The notes: generated from the sequence alone by a model not told the origin. Numbered from the stretch's first letter, positions 40,524 through 50,718 are shown. The stretch: 64,000 nt of DNA from Oricola cellulosilytica (GCF_019966575.1 NZ_JAINFK010000005.1:124001-188000), one strand, 5' to 3'. Made by a program: numbers and translations.

Positions 40524-40661
40524 CTTCTTCTCCATTTGGACCGGATACCCCGGTACGTTGTTTAGCCCGCGTCCGGTGGAGGCCGGCCCTTGCGGGTCTT
40601 CCATTCAAGCGGCAGCGCCCCAATTGGGGTCGACCGACCTAGGATTCAAGGAAGATGCGCC

Positions 40662-40690
40662 GCTATAATCTTGAGTCTCGAGCCTGTCAA
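40662..40690 (-). promoter_or_regulatory. Sigma-70-type promoter for rpsM-rpsK-rpoA-rplQ
   Basis: On the minus strand TTGACA (40685-40690) and TATAGC (40662-40667) are separated by 17 bases, close to consensus. Transcription would start near 40655, giving a leader of about 130 bases before rpsM. A 12-bp palindrome, CCCCAATTGGGG (40618-40629), lies in that leader. Confidence 0.75.
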
Positions 40691-40744
40691 CCGCGTACAA
40701 GTAAAATTGCGCTGCGGCTGAGGTAAGCGGGCGCCTCGGCTCCA

Positions 40745-41395
40745 TCAGATAGCGTCCAGGAGCTCATCTATCGCCTCAGCGACTTCGTCGATCGATTGTA
40801 GGCCATCGACGCTTTTGAGCATTCCTTTTGCGTAATAATACCCGATCAGCGGTGAGGTTTCCTTGTAGTAGGCCTGCAGGCGCGTCCATACCTTGTCGGG
40901 CTGATCGTCTGCGCGACGCTTGAACTCCGTCGCTTCGCAGCTGTCGCAGACTCCATCCTTTTCCGGCTTCCGCAGCGTATCGTGATACACCGCCCCGCAC
41001 GCGGCACAGCTGTACCGGCCCGAAATCCGATCGACCAGGACATCATCGTCCACCTGCAGCTCGATCACGACATCGAGCGACAACCCCTTGGCGGCGAGCA
41101 TCTCCTCGACCGCATCCGCCTGGACGAGGGTTCGCGGATAACCATCGAGGATGAAACCATTGGCGCAATCGTCCTGATCGATGCGCTCGGAGACGATCGC
41201 GTTGACGATGTCGTCCGAGACCAGCTTGCCGGCGTTCATCACCGCCTCAGCGCGGCGGCCCACTTCCGTACCCGATTTGACGGCTGCCCGCAGCATGTCG
41301 CCCGTGGACAGCTGGGGTATGCCGTATTTCGTGACGAGACGCTGCGCCTGTGTTCCCTTGCCGGCCCCCGGCGGTCCAAGAAGGATAAGTCTCAT
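40745..41395 (-). CDS. adk: Adenylate kinase with a Cys4 lid
   Basis: Interconverts ATP + AMP and two ADP. 216 residues. P-loop GPPGAGKGTQ (7-16), NMP-binding STGDMLRAAVKSGTEVG, FILDGYPRT, and a long LID domain with YSCAACGAVYHD and GVCDSCEATEFKRR, i.e. two Cys-x2-Cys pairs that should bind zinc. Overlaps secY by four bases (ATGA) as the last gene of the secY-adk pair. Confidence 0.98.
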   Translation of the reverse strand: MRLILLGPPGAGKGTQAQRLVTKYGIPQLSTGDMLRAAVKSGTEVGRRAEAVMNAGKLVSDDIVNAIVSERIDQDDCANGFILDGYPRTLVQADAVEEMLAAKGLSLDVVIELQVDDDVLVDRISGRYSCAACGAVYHDTLRKPEKDGVCDSCEATEFKRRADDQPDKVWTRLQAYYKETSPLIGYYYAKGMLKSVDGLQSIDEVAEAIDELLDAI

Positions 41396-42732
41396 CGGCC
41401 GCGTCTTCCCCCACGCAATTTCGATTTCTTGATCAGCCCCTCATACTGGTGCGCGATCAGATGTCCCTGGATCTGCGCGACCGTATCGAGCGTCACGCTC
41501 ACGACAATGAGCAACGACGTTCCGCCGAGATAGAACGGCACGCCGGCCGACGCTATTAGAAATTCGGGTAAGAGACAGACGAGCACAAGATAGATCGCGC
41601 CGACCACGGTGATCCGGGTCAGGACGTAATCAATGTATTCAGCTGTGCGCTGACCCGGACGAATGCCCGGAATGAAGCCCGAATGCTTCTTCAGATTGTC
41701 CGCCGTGTCCTGCGGATTGAAGACGATCGCAGTGTAGAAAAATGCGAAGAATGCGATCATCGCGGCATAGAAGAGCATGTAGAGCGGTTGGCCATGCCCC
41801 AGCGCTGCAAGCACGGTCGTCGCCCAGTCCGGCAGGGTTGTCGTGTCGGAGAAACCGGCAAGCGTTGCAGGCAGCAACAGGAGCGACGACGCGAAGATCG
41901 GCGGGATGACGCCGGCGGTGTTCAGCTTCAGCGGCAGATGCGAGGTATCGCCCTGGAACATCCGGTTTCCGACTTGACGTTTCGGATACTGAATCAGAAG
42001 ACGCCGCTGCGCGCGCTCGACAAACACGATCACGGAGATCACCACGATCGCCAGGACCAGAATGGCGATGATCAGGCCGGTCGACATGGCGCCGGTGCGT
42101 CCAAGCTCGAGTGTTCCCCCGACAGCGGCCGGGAGGCCGGCGACGATGCCCGAGAAGATGATGAGTGAGATACCGTTGCCAATTCCGCGCGCCGTGATCT
42201 GTTCGCCGAGCCACATCAGGAACATTGTGCCGCCCACCAGCGTCACGACGGTGGACAAGCGGAAGAACCAGCCTGGATCCGTCACGATGCCGCTACCGCC
42301 TTCCAGCCCGACAGCGATGCCGTACGCCTGGAGCGTCGCCAGAAGAACCGTGCCATAGCGGGTGTACTGGTTGATGACCTTGCGGCCCTGCTCGCCCTCT
42401 TTCTTCAACTGCTCGAGCGTCGGGATGACAGACGTCATCAGCTGAATGGCGATCGAGGCCGAAATGTAGGGCATGATGCCGAGCGCAAAGATCGCCATGC
42501 GCTCCACGGCGCCACCGGCGAACATGTTGAACATGCCGAGAATGCCGCCCGACTGGTTGGCGAACGCCTGGGCGAAGGCATTCATGTCGAGGCCAGGAAG
42601 TGGAATGTAGGTGCCGAGCCGGTACACAAGCAGCGCACCGAGCGTGAACCAGATGCGTTTCTTCAGCTCTTCCGCCTTGGCAAAAGCGCCAAAATTCAGG
42701 TTTGCTGCAAGCTGTTCTGCTGCCGAGGCCAT
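41392..42732 (-). CDS. secY: Preprotein translocase subunit SecY
   Basis: 446-residue core of the SecYEG channel with ten membrane segments. Conserved: FALGIMPYISASIAIQLM, GIGNGISLIIFSGIV, LPLKLNTAGVIPPIFASSLL and GTSLLIVVSVTLDTVAQIQG. It is separated from rplO by a strong terminator and a possible promoter, so its transcription may be partly uncoupled from the ribosomal genes upstream. Confidence 0.98.
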   Translation of the reverse strand: MASAAEQLAANLNFGAFAKAEELKKRIWFTLGALLVYRLGTYIPLPGLDMNAFAQAFANQSGGILGMFNMFAGGAVERMAIFALGIMPYISASIAIQLMTSVIPTLEQLKKEGEQGRKVINQYTRYGTVLLATLQAYGIAVGLEGGSGIVTDPGWFFRLSTVVTLVGGTMFLMWLGEQITARGIGNGISLIIFSGIVAGLPAAVGGTLELGRTGAMSTGLIIAILVLAIVVISVIVFVERAQRRLLIQYPKRQVGNRMFQGDTSHLPLKLNTAGVIPPIFASSLLLLPATLAGFSDTTTLPDWATTVLAALGHGQPLYMLFYAAMIAFFAFFYTAIVFNPQDTADNLKKHSGFIPGIRPGQRTAEYIDYVLTRITVVGAIYLVLVCLLPEFLIASAGVPFYLGGTSLLIVVSVTLDTVAQIQGHLIAHQYEGLIKKSKLRGGRRGR

Positions 42733-42807
42733 GAAGGGTGTCTCCGGTTTCGACTGGGCCGGTTCTCTGCCGGATCGCTCCCGGACCGGTCAACGCATTT
42801 CACTGCG

Positions 42808-42836
42808 GAGATAAGCGCCGTGCCGGAGAGACGCAA
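42808..42836 (-). promoter_or_regulatory. Candidate promoter for secY-adk
   Basis: Minus-strand TTGCGT (42831-42836) and TATCTC (42808-42813) are 17 bases apart, between the rplO terminator and secY. The hexamers match consensus only moderately; the position just after a terminator is the main support. Confidence 0.35.
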
Positions 42837-42854
42837 GCTAAGAAGCTGAGAATT

Positions 42855-42885
42855 GAAAAATGGCGGCGGGACGACCCCGCCGCCG
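42855..42885 (-). terminator. Intrinsic terminator between rplO and secY
   Basis: On the minus strand GGCGGCGGG pairs with CCCGCCGCC around a five-base loop (42863-42885), followed by ATTTTTC. It begins ten bases after the rplO stop. Confidence 0.85.
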
Positions 42886-42895
42886 TGATCTTCGA

Positions 42896-43372
42896 TTATT
42901 CCGAAGCGGACTTTGCCGTCGGGACCGTCACCGATCCGCCGGCCTTCTCGATCTTCTCGACGGCCGACTTCGAGGCTCCGGCGACTTCGAGCGAAAGCTT
43001 CGCCTTGACATCGCCATCGGCCAGAACCCGCACACCGTCCTTGACCCGGCGGATCACGCCGGCAGCAGCAAGAGCGGCTGCATCGATAGTCTTCTTGGCG
43101 TCCAGCTTCTTGGCGTCGATCGCGGCCTGGATACGACCGACGGAAACGACGTTGAAGTCCTTGGCGAAGATGTTGTTGAAGCCACGCTTCGGAAGACGCC
43201 GGTAGATCGGCATCTGACCGCCTTCATAGCCGTTGATCGAGACGCCCGAACGGGACTTCTGTCCCTTGACGCCACGGCCACCCGTCTTGCCCTTGCCGGA
43301 GCCGATGCCGCGGCCAACCCGCTTGCGGGAATGGCGGGCACCTTCATTGTCGCGAAGTTCGTTCAAATTCAT
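42896..43372 (-). CDS. rplO: 50S ribosomal protein L15
   Basis: 158 residues. It starts [20 protein letters not shown] and continues with the Gly/Arg-rich [20 protein letters not shown] and [15 protein letters not shown] that define L15. Last gene of the S10-spc run before the terminator. Confidence 0.98.
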   Translation of the reverse strand: MNLNELRDNEGARHSRKRVGRGIGSGKGKTGGRGVKGQKSRSGVSINGYEGGQMPIYRRLPKRGFNNIFAKDFNVVSVGRIQAAIDAKKLDAKKTIDAAALAAAGVIRRVKDGVRVLADGDVKAKLSLEVAGASKSAVEKIEKAGGSVTVPTAKSASE

Positions 43373-43390
43373 GATTCTATCTCCCGCCTA

Positions 43391-43591
43391 TCAAGCCTCG
43401 TCGACGACGCGAACGAGATGCTGCACTTTGCGGATCATGCCACGCACGGAAGGGGTATCTTCCAGCGTGCGGCGGCGATGAAGCTTGTTGAGGCCCAGGC
43501 CGATCAGGGTCTTCTTCTGTTCGGCAGGCCGGCGAATGGGGCTGCCGATCTGTTCGACGGTGATCGATGCGCCCTTCTTCTTGTCAGCCAT
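43391..43591 (-). CDS. rpmD: 50S ribosomal protein L30
   Basis: 66 residues. [20 protein letters not shown] then [20 protein letters not shown] and the closing [14 protein letters not shown] match bacterial L30. Sits 18 bases upstream of rplO. Confidence 0.97.
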   Translation of the reverse strand: MADKKKGASITVEQIGSPIRRPAEQKKTLIGLGLNKLHRRRTLEDTPSVRGMIRKVQHLVRVVDEA

Positions 43592-43611
43592 CAGTCAGTT
43601 TCCTTCCAGTG

Positions 43612-43645
43612 GCCCCTGTCCTTTCCGGTGAAAGGATGCGGGGGC
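43612..43645 (-). terminator. Two-tier hairpin between rpsE and rpmD, no T tract
   Basis: Inner stem TCCTTTC/GAAAGGA with a four-base loop, outer stem GCCCC/GGGGC, separated by a small asymmetric internal loop. It starts nine bases after the rpsE stop. No T run follows, so read-through is expected. Confidence 0.5.
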
Positions 43646-43654
43646 TCGATCGAA

Positions 43655-44224
43655 TTATTCGTCTGCACCGATCAGTTCGCGACGGCGCGACTGGAGGGTG
43701 GAGTACTTCAACCCACGCTGGGCCGCGACGTCCTTCGGATGCATCTGGTGCTTCAGGGCATCGAAAGTCGCGCGAACCATGTTGTACGGATTCGACGTGC
43801 CAAGCGACTTGGCGACCACATCCTGAACGCCGAGCGTCTCGAATACAGCGCGCATCGGGCCGCCTGCAATGATTCCGGTACCGGCCTCTGCCGCGCGAAG
43901 GAGAACCTTGCCCGCGCCATGACGCCCTTCGACGTCGTGATGTAGCGTACGGCCCGAACGCAGCGGCACGAAGATCATGTCGCGCTTGGCGGATTCGGTC
44001 GCCTTGCGAATGGCTTCCGGCACTTCGCGTGCCTTGCCATGTCCAAAGCCGACCCGCCCCTTCTGGTCGCCTACGACGACGAGTGCCGCGAAACCGAAGC
44101 GGCGTCCGCCCTTCACGACTTTCGCCACGCGGTTGATGTGAACGAGCTTGTCTACGAACTCGCTATCACCCTCATCGCGCGGATTTCGGTCGCGTCCGCG
44201 ACCACCACGATCATGTTGTGCCAT
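43655..44224 (-). CDS. rpsE: 30S ribosomal protein S5
   Basis: 189 residues. [39 protein letters not shown] and [20 protein letters not shown] are S5 signatures. A charged N-terminal extension ([17 protein letters not shown]) precedes the fold. Needed for decoding accuracy. Confidence 0.98.
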   Translation of the reverse strand: MAQHDRGGRGRDRNPRDEGDSEFVDKLVHINRVAKVVKGGRRFGFAALVVVGDQKGRVGFGHGKAREVPEAIRKATESAKRDMIFVPLRSGRTLHHDVEGRHGAGKVLLRAAEAGTGIIAGGPMRAVFETLGVQDVVAKSLGTSNPYNMVRATFDALKHQMHPKDVAAQRGLKYSTLQSRRRELIGADE

Positions 44225-44267
44225 TTCCTTATCCTTCGTTTTTTTCCGGAAGCACGGGGGTTGATGA

Positions 44268-44630
44268 TTAGAAAGTCAGACCTGCTTCACGTGCAGCGTC
44301 GGCAAGCGCCTTGACGCGGCCGTGGAAGATGTAGGCCCCACGGTCGAAAACGACCTCCTTCACGCCTGCCTTCACGGCACGCTCAGCGACTAGCTTGCCG
44401 ACAGCAGCCGCCGCTTCCGCGTCAGCGCCAGTCTTGAGCGAGCCCTTAAGATCGCCATCGAGCGTCGACGCTGCCGCAAGGGTGCGACCGGCGGTATCGT
44501 CGATGACCTGCGCATAGATGTTCTTGGAAGAACGGTGCACCGAAAGCCGCGGACGGCCATTCGCGGCCTTCTTGAGCTGACGGCGGACGCGCTGCGCACG
44601 GCGCGTAATCGATTGCTTGGACGTAGCCAT
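44268..44630 (-). CDS. rplR: 50S ribosomal protein L18
   Basis: 120 residues. [40 protein letters not shown] and [20 protein letters not shown] are L18 features; binds 5S rRNA in the central protuberance. Confidence 0.98.
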   Translation of the reverse strand: MATSKQSITRRAQRVRRQLKKAANGRPRLSVHRSSKNIYAQVIDDTAGRTLAAASTLDGDLKGSLKTGADAEAAAAVGKLVAERAVKAGVKEVVFDRGAYIFHGRVKALADAAREAGLTF

Positions 44631-44642
44631 GGCCCGCTTTCC

Positions 44643-45176
44643 TTACTTCTTCTTGCCTTCTTTGCGGACGATGGTCTCTTCCGCATATTTGACGCCTTTC
44701 CCCTTGTAGGGTTCCGGCGGACGGTATTCGCGGATTTCCGCCGCGACCTGGCCAAGCTTCTGCTTGTCGATGCCATTCAGAACAATCTCGGTCGGCTTGG
44801 GGCAAGCCGCGGAAATACCTTCCGGAACCTGGTAGACGACTTCGTGACTGTAACCGAGCGAGAGCTGGATGTTCTTACCCTGCATGGCTGCGCGATAGCC
44901 GACGCCATTGATCTCGAGTTTGCGCTCGAAACCGTTCTTTACGCCTTCCATGATGTTGCTGATCATGGTGCGCGACATGCCCCATTTCGAGCGCGCGTCC
45001 TTGGACTGGTCGCGCGGCTGAACGGAGACGCCGCCCTCTTCCATCGATACCAGAACTTCGTCATTGACGACGTAGTTCAGCTCACCCTTGGGGCCTTTTG
45101 CCGTGACGGTCTGCCCATCCACGCTGGCGGTTACGCCCTCGGGAATTGCGACCGGTCTTTTGCCAATACGAGACAT
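44643..45176 (-). CDS. rplF: 50S ribosomal protein L6
   Basis: 177 residues. Two repeats of the L6 fold, with [20 protein letters not shown] at the start, [19 protein letters not shown] in the middle and the C-terminal signature [20 protein letters not shown]. Confidence 0.98.
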   Translation of the reverse strand: MSRIGKRPVAIPEGVTASVDGQTVTAKGPKGELNYVVNDEVLVSMEEGGVSVQPRDQSKDARSKWGMSRTMISNIMEGVKNGFERKLEINGVGYRAAMQGKNIQLSLGYSHEVVYQVPEGISAACPKPTEIVLNGIDKQKLGQVAAEIREYRPPEPYKGKGVKYAEETIVRKEGKKK

Positions 45177-45207
45177 TTTTCAACCTGTCCGTTTACTGGG
45201 TTCATCG

Positions 45208-45239
45208 CCTGTGAGCCGCATCAGAAGATGCGGCACAGG
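45208..45239 (-). promoter_or_regulatory. Hairpin containing the rpsH stop codon
   Basis: On the minus strand CCTGTG-CCGCATC pairs with GATGCGG-CACAGG (two unpaired bases in the 3' arm) around a TTCT loop, 13 bp in all. The rpsH TGA lies in the loop and 3' arm. It could affect termination, mRNA stability or coupling to rplF order in the transcript (rplF is upstream of this point in genome coordinates but rpsH is transcribed first). Confidence 0.45.
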
Positions 45240-45619
45240 AGCTCCCCGCCAATGTTCTTTTCACGCGCTTCATGATCCGCCATCACGCCCTGTGGCGTGG
45301 AGAGGATCGAAATACCGAGACCGTTCGCCACATGCGGGATCGACTTAACGCCCACATACACGCGACGGCCAGGTTTCGAAACGCGCTCGATCGTACGAAT
45401 GACCGGAGCCCCGTCGAAATATTTGAGCTCGATTTCGAACTCCGCCTTACCGGTCGAGAATTCGACCTGCGAATAGTCGCGGATATATCCTTCGCTCTTC
45501 AGAACGTCGAGCACTCGGCCACGAAGTTTCGACGCCGGCGTTGAAACCCGGTCCTTCGAACGGTGAACGCCGTTGCGGATGCGAGTCAGCATATCGCCAA
45601 GAGGATCTGACATGGACAT
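45221..45619 (-). CDS. rpsH: 30S ribosomal protein S8
   Basis: 132 residues. [20 protein letters not shown] at the start and [20 protein letters not shown] with the C-terminal GGELLCRIF match S8. ATG 45619 has AAGGGG eight bases upstream, so the second Met two codons on is less likely. In E. coli S8 represses its own operon; no equivalent site was identified. Confidence 0.98.
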   Translation of the reverse strand: MSMSDPLGDMLTRIRNGVHRSKDRVSTPASKLRGRVLDVLKSEGYIRDYSQVEFSTGKAEFEIELKYFDGAPVIRTIERVSKPGRRVYVGVKSIPHVANGLGISILSTPQGVMADHEAREKNIGGELLCRIF

Positions 45620-45631
45620 CTTTCTTTCCCC

Positions 45632-45937
45632 TTACCAGCTGGACTTTACGACGCCGGGAACACGGCCCAGCGAACCAAGTTCGCGAAGCGCGATACGCGA
45701 CATTCTTAGTTTGCGGTAGTAACCGCGCGGACGGCCCGAAACCTCGCAGCGATTGCGAATCCGCACCTTCGCGGAATTGCGCGGGAGCTCGGCCAGCTTC
45801 AGAGTGGCCTTGAAGCGCTCCTCGATCGGCTTGGACCGGTCCATGACGATTGCCTTAAGTTCGGACCGTTTGGCTGAATACTGGCTCGCCAACTTGCGGC
45901 GGCGTTTGTTCTTTTCGACTGCGCTGACTTTAGCCAT
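45632..45937 (-). CDS. rpsN: 30S ribosomal protein S14
   Basis: 101 residues, the long form without the Cys4 zinc motif. [20 protein letters not shown] at the N-terminus; the core [20 protein letters not shown] and closing [20 protein letters not shown] are typical. Confidence 0.98.
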   Translation of the reverse strand: MAKVSAVEKNKRRRKLASQYSAKRSELKAIVMDRSKPIEERFKATLKLAELPRNSAKVRIRNRCEVSGRPRGYYRKLRMSRIALRELGSLGRVPGVVKSSW

Positions 45938-45965
45938 GCGTAATAAATCCTTCTAACGCTTGCCG

Positions 45966-46523
45966 TTACTGGCGGAACGGAAAATTGAAAGCCTTGAGCA
46001 ACGCCCGGGCCTCGTCATCCGTCTTCGCAGTCGTACAAACGATGATGTCCATTCCCCAGATCTCGTCGACCTTGTCGTAATTGATCTCGGGGAACACGAT
46101 ATGCTCCTTCAGGCCCATGGCGAAGTTGCCGCGTCCATCGAAGCTCTTCGGGTTCAGGCCGCGAAAGTCGCGAACGCGCGGCAGCGCGATGTTGACCAGG
46201 CGATCCATGAACTCGTACATGCGCGCGCCACGAAGCGTGACCTTCGTGCCGATCGGCATTTCTTCACGCACCTTGAAGCCGGCGATCGAATTGCGGGCGC
46301 GCGTGACCACGGCCTTCTGGCCGGTGATCAAGGTCAGGTCTTCCGCCGCCGACGCGGGCTTCTTGGAATCGGCGGTCGCCTCACCGATGCCCATGTTCAC
46401 CACAATCTTGGTGACGCGCGGAATTTCCATTTCGTTCGAATAGCCGAAATCCTCAAGCATCTGCTTGCGAACGGTCTCGTTGTATTGCGTCTTGAGCCGC
46501 GGCTCGTATTTTGCTTCAGCCAT
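45966..46523 (-). CDS. rplE: 50S ribosomal protein L5
   Basis: 185 residues. Conserved [40 protein letters not shown] and [19 protein letters not shown]. Its ATG lies inside the end of rplX (8-bp overlap), so translation is coupled. Binds 5S rRNA with L18. Confidence 0.98.
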   Translation of the reverse strand: MAEAKYEPRLKTQYNETVRKQMLEDFGYSNEMEIPRVTKIVVNMGIGEATADSKKPASAAEDLTLITGQKAVVTRARNSIAGFKVREEMPIGTKVTLRGARMYEFMDRLVNIALPRVRDFRGLNPKSFDGRGNFAMGLKEHIVFPEINYDKVDEIWGMDIIVCTTAKTDDEARALLKAFNFPFRQ

Positions 46524-46827
46524 CGATCACTTCTCCGGAGCGTTTGGAAAAGCGGACCTTCTTGTCGCCTTCCATGCGGAAACCGACGCGGGTCGGCTTG
46601 GAATCCTTGGGGTCGAGCAGGGCAAGGTTCGACAGGTCGATCGACGCCTCTTTCGAGACGATGCCGCCTTCCTGGTTCGCCGACTGCCGCTGGTGGCGTT
46701 TCACCACATTGACACCAGCGACGAACGCACGGTTGTCCTTGGGCAGAACACGGGTGACTGTGCCCTGGCGGCCCTTGTCCTTGCCGGTGAGCACGACGAC
46801 TTCGTCGCCTTTGCGGATCTTCTGCAT
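46516..46827 (-). CDS. rplX: 50S ribosomal protein L24
   Basis: 103 residues with the N-terminal KOW motif [20 protein letters not shown] and [20 protein letters not shown]. Assembly initiator protein of the large subunit. Its last codons overlap the start of rplE. Confidence 0.98.
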   Translation of the reverse strand: MQKIRKGDEVVVLTGKDKGRQGTVTRVLPKDNRAFVAGVNVVKRHQRQSANQEGGIVSKEASIDLSNLALLDPKDSKPTRVGFRMEGDKKVRFSKRSGEVIDG

Positions 46828-46838
46828 CGTGTCTTTCC

Positions 46839-47207
46839 TTACAGAACTTCAGGAGCTAGCGAGATGATCTTCATGTGGCTCTTGGCACGCAGTTCGCGCG
46901 GCACCGGCCCGAAGATACGGGTGCCGATCGGCTCCCGCTTGGCGTCGACGATCACTGCCGCGTTTTTGTCGAAACGAATGACGCTGCCGTCGGCGCGGCG
47001 GATATCGCTTGCGGTGCGCACGACGACGGCTTTCATGACGTCGCCTTTCTTGACGCGGCCACGCGGGATCGCTTCCTTCACGGAGACGACGATAATGTCG
47101 CCAACCGAAGCGTACTTCCGCTTGGAACCGCCGAGCACCTTGATGCACTGAACACGACGCGCGCCGGAGTTGTCGGCGACATCGAGATTTGTTTGCATCT
47201 GAATCAT
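46839..47207 (-). CDS. rplN: 50S ribosomal protein L14
   Basis: 122 residues, beginning [19 protein letters not shown] with [20 protein letters not shown] and [20 protein letters not shown], all standard for L14. Lies at the subunit interface. Confidence 0.99.
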   Translation of the reverse strand: MIQMQTNLDVADNSGARRVQCIKVLGGSKRKYASVGDIIVVSVKEAIPRGRVKKGDVMKAVVVRTASDIRRADGSVIRFDKNAAVIVDAKREPIGTRIFGPVPRELRAKSHMKIISLAPEVL

Positions 47208-47237
47208 GACTGGCTGCCTTTTAGTTCTTGTCCAGCT

Positions 47238-47253
47238 GGCCTCAACCGAGGCC
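47238..47253 (-). promoter_or_regulatory. Short GC-rich hairpin between rpsQ and rplN
   Basis: GGCCTC and GAGGCC form a 6-bp stem with a four-base loop, 21 bases after the rpsQ stop. Too short and without a T tract to call a terminator. Confidence 0.3.
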
Positions 47254-47274
47254 GCATGTCTCTCGGGTTTGGGT

Positions 47275-47517
47275 TCAGGCTGCCGACTGGTCGCTCACGA
47301 CCACCCAGCATTTGTCTTTCGAAATCGGTGCGCTTTCCTGAATGAAAACGGTATCGCCGACCTTCACCTGGTTGTTTTCGTCGTGCGCCTTGTACTTTTT
47401 CGAGCGGCGAACGGTCTTTTTGAACAGCGGGTGCGTGAAGCGGCGCTCGACCTTGACCACGACGGTCTTGTCGTTCTTGTCGCTGACAACAGTGCCCTGC
47501 AGAACGCGTTTTGGCAT
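47275..47517 (-). CDS. rpsQ: 30S ribosomal protein S17
   Basis: 80 residues. [40 protein letters not shown] and [18 protein letters not shown] match S17. Begins one base after the rpmC stop. Confidence 0.98.
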   Translation of the reverse strand: MPKRVLQGTVVSDKNDKTVVVKVERRFTHPLFKKTVRRSKKYKAHDENNQVKVGDTVFIQESAPISKDKCWVVVSDQSAA

Positions 47518-47518
47518 G

Positions 47519-47716
47519 TTACTTCCCTTTTGCCGCAGCTTGCGCGGCGATCGTCTTGATACGGGCGATATCGCGGCGCACTTCCCGTACGCGCGAGGTT
47601 TTTTCCAGCTGACCCGTCGCTTTCTGGAAGCGCAGGTTGAACTGTTCTTTCTTGAGCGAGGCCAACTCGTCGGCGAGCTGATCGGCGCTCATCGCTTTTA
47701 CGTCAGAGGCTTTCAT
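47519..47716 (-). CDS. rpmC: 50S ribosomal protein L29
   Basis: 65 residues starting [20 protein letters not shown], with [20 protein letters not shown] and [14 protein letters not shown], the two-helix L29 pattern. The frame is open far upstream but homologues start at this ATG. Confidence 0.97.
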   Translation of the reverse strand: MKASDVKAMSADQLADELASLKKEQFNLRFQKATGQLEKTSRVREVRRDIARIKTIAAQAAAKGK

Positions 47717-47726
47717 CGCTTCACTC

Positions 47727-48140
47727 CTACTCGGCGATGCGCTGGATAAAGCGCGTCTTGACGGAGAGCTTCGCCGCGCCGAGACGCAGAGCCTCGCGCG
47801 CGATATCCTCGGCCACACCATCGATTTCGAACATCACGCGGCCGGGCTTTACCTTGGCCGCCCAATAATCGACGGACCCCTTGCCCTTGCCCATGCGAAC
47901 TTCCGTCGGCTTCGACGTAACCGGCACGTCCGGGAAGATCCGGATCCACACGCGGCCCGCACGCTTCATGTGGCGGGTGATCGCGCGGCGAGCCGCCTCG
48001 ATCTCACGTGCATTGACGCGGTTCGGTTCAAGCGCCTTCAGGCCATATTCACCGAAGTTCAGATCGGTACCGCCCTTGGCCACGCCATGGATCTTGCCCT
48101 TGAACTGCTTCCGGTACTTTGTCCGTTTCGGTTGCAACAT
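47727..48140 (-). CDS. rplP: 50S ribosomal protein L16
   Basis: 137 residues. [40 protein letters not shown] and [20 protein letters not shown] are L16 hallmarks. Contacts the A-site tRNA elbow. Confidence 0.99.
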   Translation of the reverse strand: MLQPKRTKYRKQFKGKIHGVAKGGTDLNFGEYGLKALEPNRVNAREIEAARRAITRHMKRAGRVWIRIFPDVPVTSKPTEVRMGKGKGSVDYWAAKVKPGRVMFEIDGVAEDIAREALRLGAAKLSVKTRFIQRIAE

Positions 48141-48170
48141 TGCTTGTCACTCCAATTCCGTCGCGGCCGC

Positions 48171-48878
48171 TTACGCGTTTTCGCGGCGGCGGCTTGAGCC
48201 ACCCTGGTTGTCATTTTCCGTCGCGCGGCGCTCGGATGCCATCGGATCGTGCTCGAGGATCTCGCCCTTGAATATCCAGACCTTGATCCCGCAGATACCG
48301 TAAGCGGTTTCGGCCTCGGCCGTTCCGTAATCAACATCGGCACGCAACGTATGCAGCGGCACGCGGCCTTCGCGGTACCATTCGGTCCGCGCGATTTCCG
48401 CGCCACCGAGACGCCCGGCACAGTTGATGCGGATGCCTTCGGCGCCGAGCCGCATCGCCGACTGAACGGCACGTTTCATCGCCCGGCGGAACGCGACGCG
48501 GCGCTCCAGCTGCTGCGCGATCGACTGCGCAACCAAATTGGCGTCAATTTCCGGCTTTCGCACTTCAACGATATTGAGGTGCGTTTCCGCCGTGGTGAAC
48601 TGCGACAGCTTCTTGCGCAGCTTTTCGATGTCCGCGCCCTTCTTGCCGATGATGATGCCCGGACGCGCCGAGTGGATCGTCACGCGGCACTTCTTGTGCG
48701 GACGTTCGATCACGATCTTCGACACGGCGGCCTGCTTGAGTTCCTTCATGAGGTACTCGCGGATCTTCAGGTCTTCGTGCAGCAGCTGACCGTATTCGGC
48801 ATCGTCTGCGAACCAGCGCGAGTCCCAGGTACGGTTGATGCCGAGGCGGAAGCCGACCGGATTAATCTTCTGGCCCAT
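48171..48878 (-). CDS. rpsC: 30S ribosomal protein S3
   Basis: 235 residues. [20 protein letters not shown], the KH motif [20 protein letters not shown] and [20 protein letters not shown]. Its ATG shares a base with the rplV stop (TAATG), so they are coupled. Confidence 0.99.
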   Translation of the reverse strand: MGQKINPVGFRLGINRTWDSRWFADDAEYGQLLHEDLKIREYLMKELKQAAVSKIVIERPHKKCRVTIHSARPGIIIGKKGADIEKLRKKLSQFTTAETHLNIVEVRKPEIDANLVAQSIAQQLERRVAFRRAMKRAVQSAMRLGAEGIRINCAGRLGGAEIARTEWYREGRVPLHTLRADVDYGTAEAETAYGICGIKVWIFKGEILEHDPMASERRATENDNQGGSSRRRENA

Positions 48879-49267
48879 TATGCGGCCTCCCCTGTTTCCT
48901 CATTCTCACGCACGACGATCGTGAGATGCGAGAACGGTTTCTGAATGCGGCTTGCGCGGCCGCGGCCACGGGCATGGAAACGTTTCATGACGATCGACTT
49001 GCCGACATACGCTTCGGCAACAACCAGAGCGTCGACATCGAGATCGTGATTGTTCTCGGCATTCGCAATGGCGGATTCGAGCGTCTTCTTGACGGTCGAC
49101 GCGATGCGCTTGCGTGAGAACGTCAGATCGGCAAGCGCCGAGTCGACCTTCTTGCCGCGGATCATGGCCGCAACCAGGTTGAGCTTCTGCGGGCTGACGC
49201 GGATCGTGCGCGTAACGGCGCGCGCCTCGTTTTCCGCCAGCCGGCGTGGAGCCTTGGGCTTGCCCAT
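48878..49267 (-). CDS. rplV: 50S ribosomal protein L22
   Basis: 129 residues. [40 protein letters not shown] and the exit-tunnel loop region [20 protein letters not shown]. Starts two bases after the rpsS stop. Confidence 0.98.
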   Translation of the reverse strand: MGKPKAPRRLAENEARAVTRTIRVSPQKLNLVAAMIRGKKVDSALADLTFSRKRIASTVKKTLESAIANAENNHDLDVDALVVAEAYVGKSIVMKRFHARGRGRASRIQKPFSHLTIVVRENEETGEAA

Positions 49268-49269
49268 GG

Positions 49270-49548
49270 TTACTTCCTCTTTGCCTTCTTGTCCGCGCCA
49301 TGACCGTAATAGGTCCGCGTCGGAGCGAATTCACCGAATTTGTGCCCAACCATGTCTTCGTTGACGGAGACCGGGATGTGCTTGGTGCCGTTGTAGACGC
49401 CGAAGGTCAGACCGACGAACTGCGGCATGATCGTCGAGCGGCGGCTCCAGATCTTGATAACGTCATGGCGGCCACTCTCGCGGGCCTTGTCGGCCTTCTT
49501 GAGAAGATAGCCATCAATGAACGGGCCTTTCCAAACTGAACGAGCCAT
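49270..49548 (-). CDS. rpsS: 30S ribosomal protein S19
   Basis: 92 residues. [40 protein letters not shown] and [20 protein letters not shown] are typical of S19, which pairs with S13 in the head. Confidence 0.99.
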   Translation of the reverse strand: MARSVWKGPFIDGYLLKKADKARESGRHDVIKIWSRRSTIMPQFVGLTFGVYNGTKHIPVSVNEDMVGHKFGEFAPTRTYYGHGADKKAKRK

Positions 49549-49566
49549 AAGGCGTTCCTCTCTCGA

Positions 49567-50400
49567 TTACTTCTTGCGCTGGTGACGCGAGCGCATGATG
49601 AACTTGTCGGTCGACTTGTTCGAACGGGTGCGCTTGCCTTTGGTCGGCTTGCCCCAGGGCGTGACCGGGTGACGGCCGCCGGATGTGCGGCCTTCACCAC
49701 CGCCATGCGGGTGGTCGACCGGGTTCATCACGACGCCGCGAACATGCGGGCGGCGGCCAAGCCAGCGCGAGCGGCCGGCCTTGCCAAGATTGATGTTACC
49801 GTGGTCCGGGTTGGAAACGGCTCCGACCGTGGCGTAGCAAAGTCCGGAGACGAGACGCTGCTCGCCGGAGTTCAGGCGAAGAATCGCCATGCCTTGGTCG
49901 CGGCCCACGAGCTGCGCATAGGCACCTGCGGAGCGTGCGATCTGTCCACCCTTGCCCGGCTTCATTTCCACATTGTGGACGATGGTCCCGACCGGCATAC
50001 GGCCGAGTTCCATCGCGTTGCCGGGTTTCACGTCGACATATTCGCCCGACACGACGCGGTCACCTGCCTGAAGCCGCTGCGGCGCCAGAATGTACGACAT
50101 CTCGCCGTCATCATATTTCAGAAGCGCGATGAACGCGGTGCGGTTCGGATCGTACTCGAGACGCTCGACCGTCGCCTCGACACCCGCCTTGCGGCGCTTG
50201 AAGTCGATGATGCGGTAGGTGCGCTTGTGGCCCCCGGCGCGGTTGCGCGACGTCAGGCGGCCATGGTTGTTCCGCCCGCCGGACTTCGAAAGCCCTTCCG
50301 TAAGCGCCTTGACCGGCCCGCCCTTGTGGAGACCGGAACGGTCAACCGTCACGAGCTGGCGCTGGCCGGGCGACGTCGGTTTGAATTTTTTCAATGCCAT
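49567..50400 (-). CDS. rplB: 50S ribosomal protein L2
   Basis: 277 residues. [20 protein letters not shown] at the start, [20 protein letters not shown], and the peptidyl-transferase-proximal [20 protein letters not shown] with the conserved histidine in HPHGGG. Confidence 0.99.
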   Translation of the reverse strand: MALKKFKPTSPGQRQLVTVDRSGLHKGGPVKALTEGLSKSGGRNNHGRLTSRNRAGGHKRTYRIIDFKRRKAGVEATVERLEYDPNRTAFIALLKYDDGEMSYILAPQRLQAGDRVVSGEYVDVKPGNAMELGRMPVGTIVHNVEMKPGKGGQIARSAGAYAQLVGRDQGMAILRLNSGEQRLVSGLCYATVGAVSNPDHGNINLGKAGRSRWLGRRPHVRGVVMNPVDHPHGGGEGRTSGGRHPVTPWGKPTKGKRTRSNKSTDKFIMRSRHQRKK

Positions 50401-50424
50401 AACAGTTTCCTCTCGGCCGCCCGC

Positions 50425-50718
50425 TTACAGTCCGGTCGCGATGTCTATGGAGTCTCCATCGACCAGCGTGACGACAGCCTTTTTCACGTCGTTCTGCCGG
50501 CCCGAGACACCGCGGAAGCGCTTCACCTTGCCCTTGCGGAGCAGCGTGTTCACCGCCTTGACCTTGACCCCGAAGAGAGCCTCGACCGCAGCCTTGATTT
50601 CGGGCTTCGACGCATCTCGAGACACGTTGAAGACAACCTGGTTGTTTTCCGACACGAAGGTCGACTTTTCCGTGATGACCGGCGAGACGATCACGTCATA
50701 GTGGCGAAGATCCGTCAT
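50425..50718 (-). CDS. rplW: 50S ribosomal protein L23
   Basis: 97 residues. [40 protein letters not shown] and [20 protein letters not shown]. Tunnel-exit protein and trigger-factor dock. Overlaps rplD by four bases (ATGA). Confidence 0.98.
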   Translation of the reverse strand: MTDLRHYDVIVSPVITEKSTFVSENNQVVFNVSRDASKPEIKAAVEALFGVKVKAVNTLLRKGKVKRFRGVSGRQNDVKKAVVTLVDGDSIDIATGL

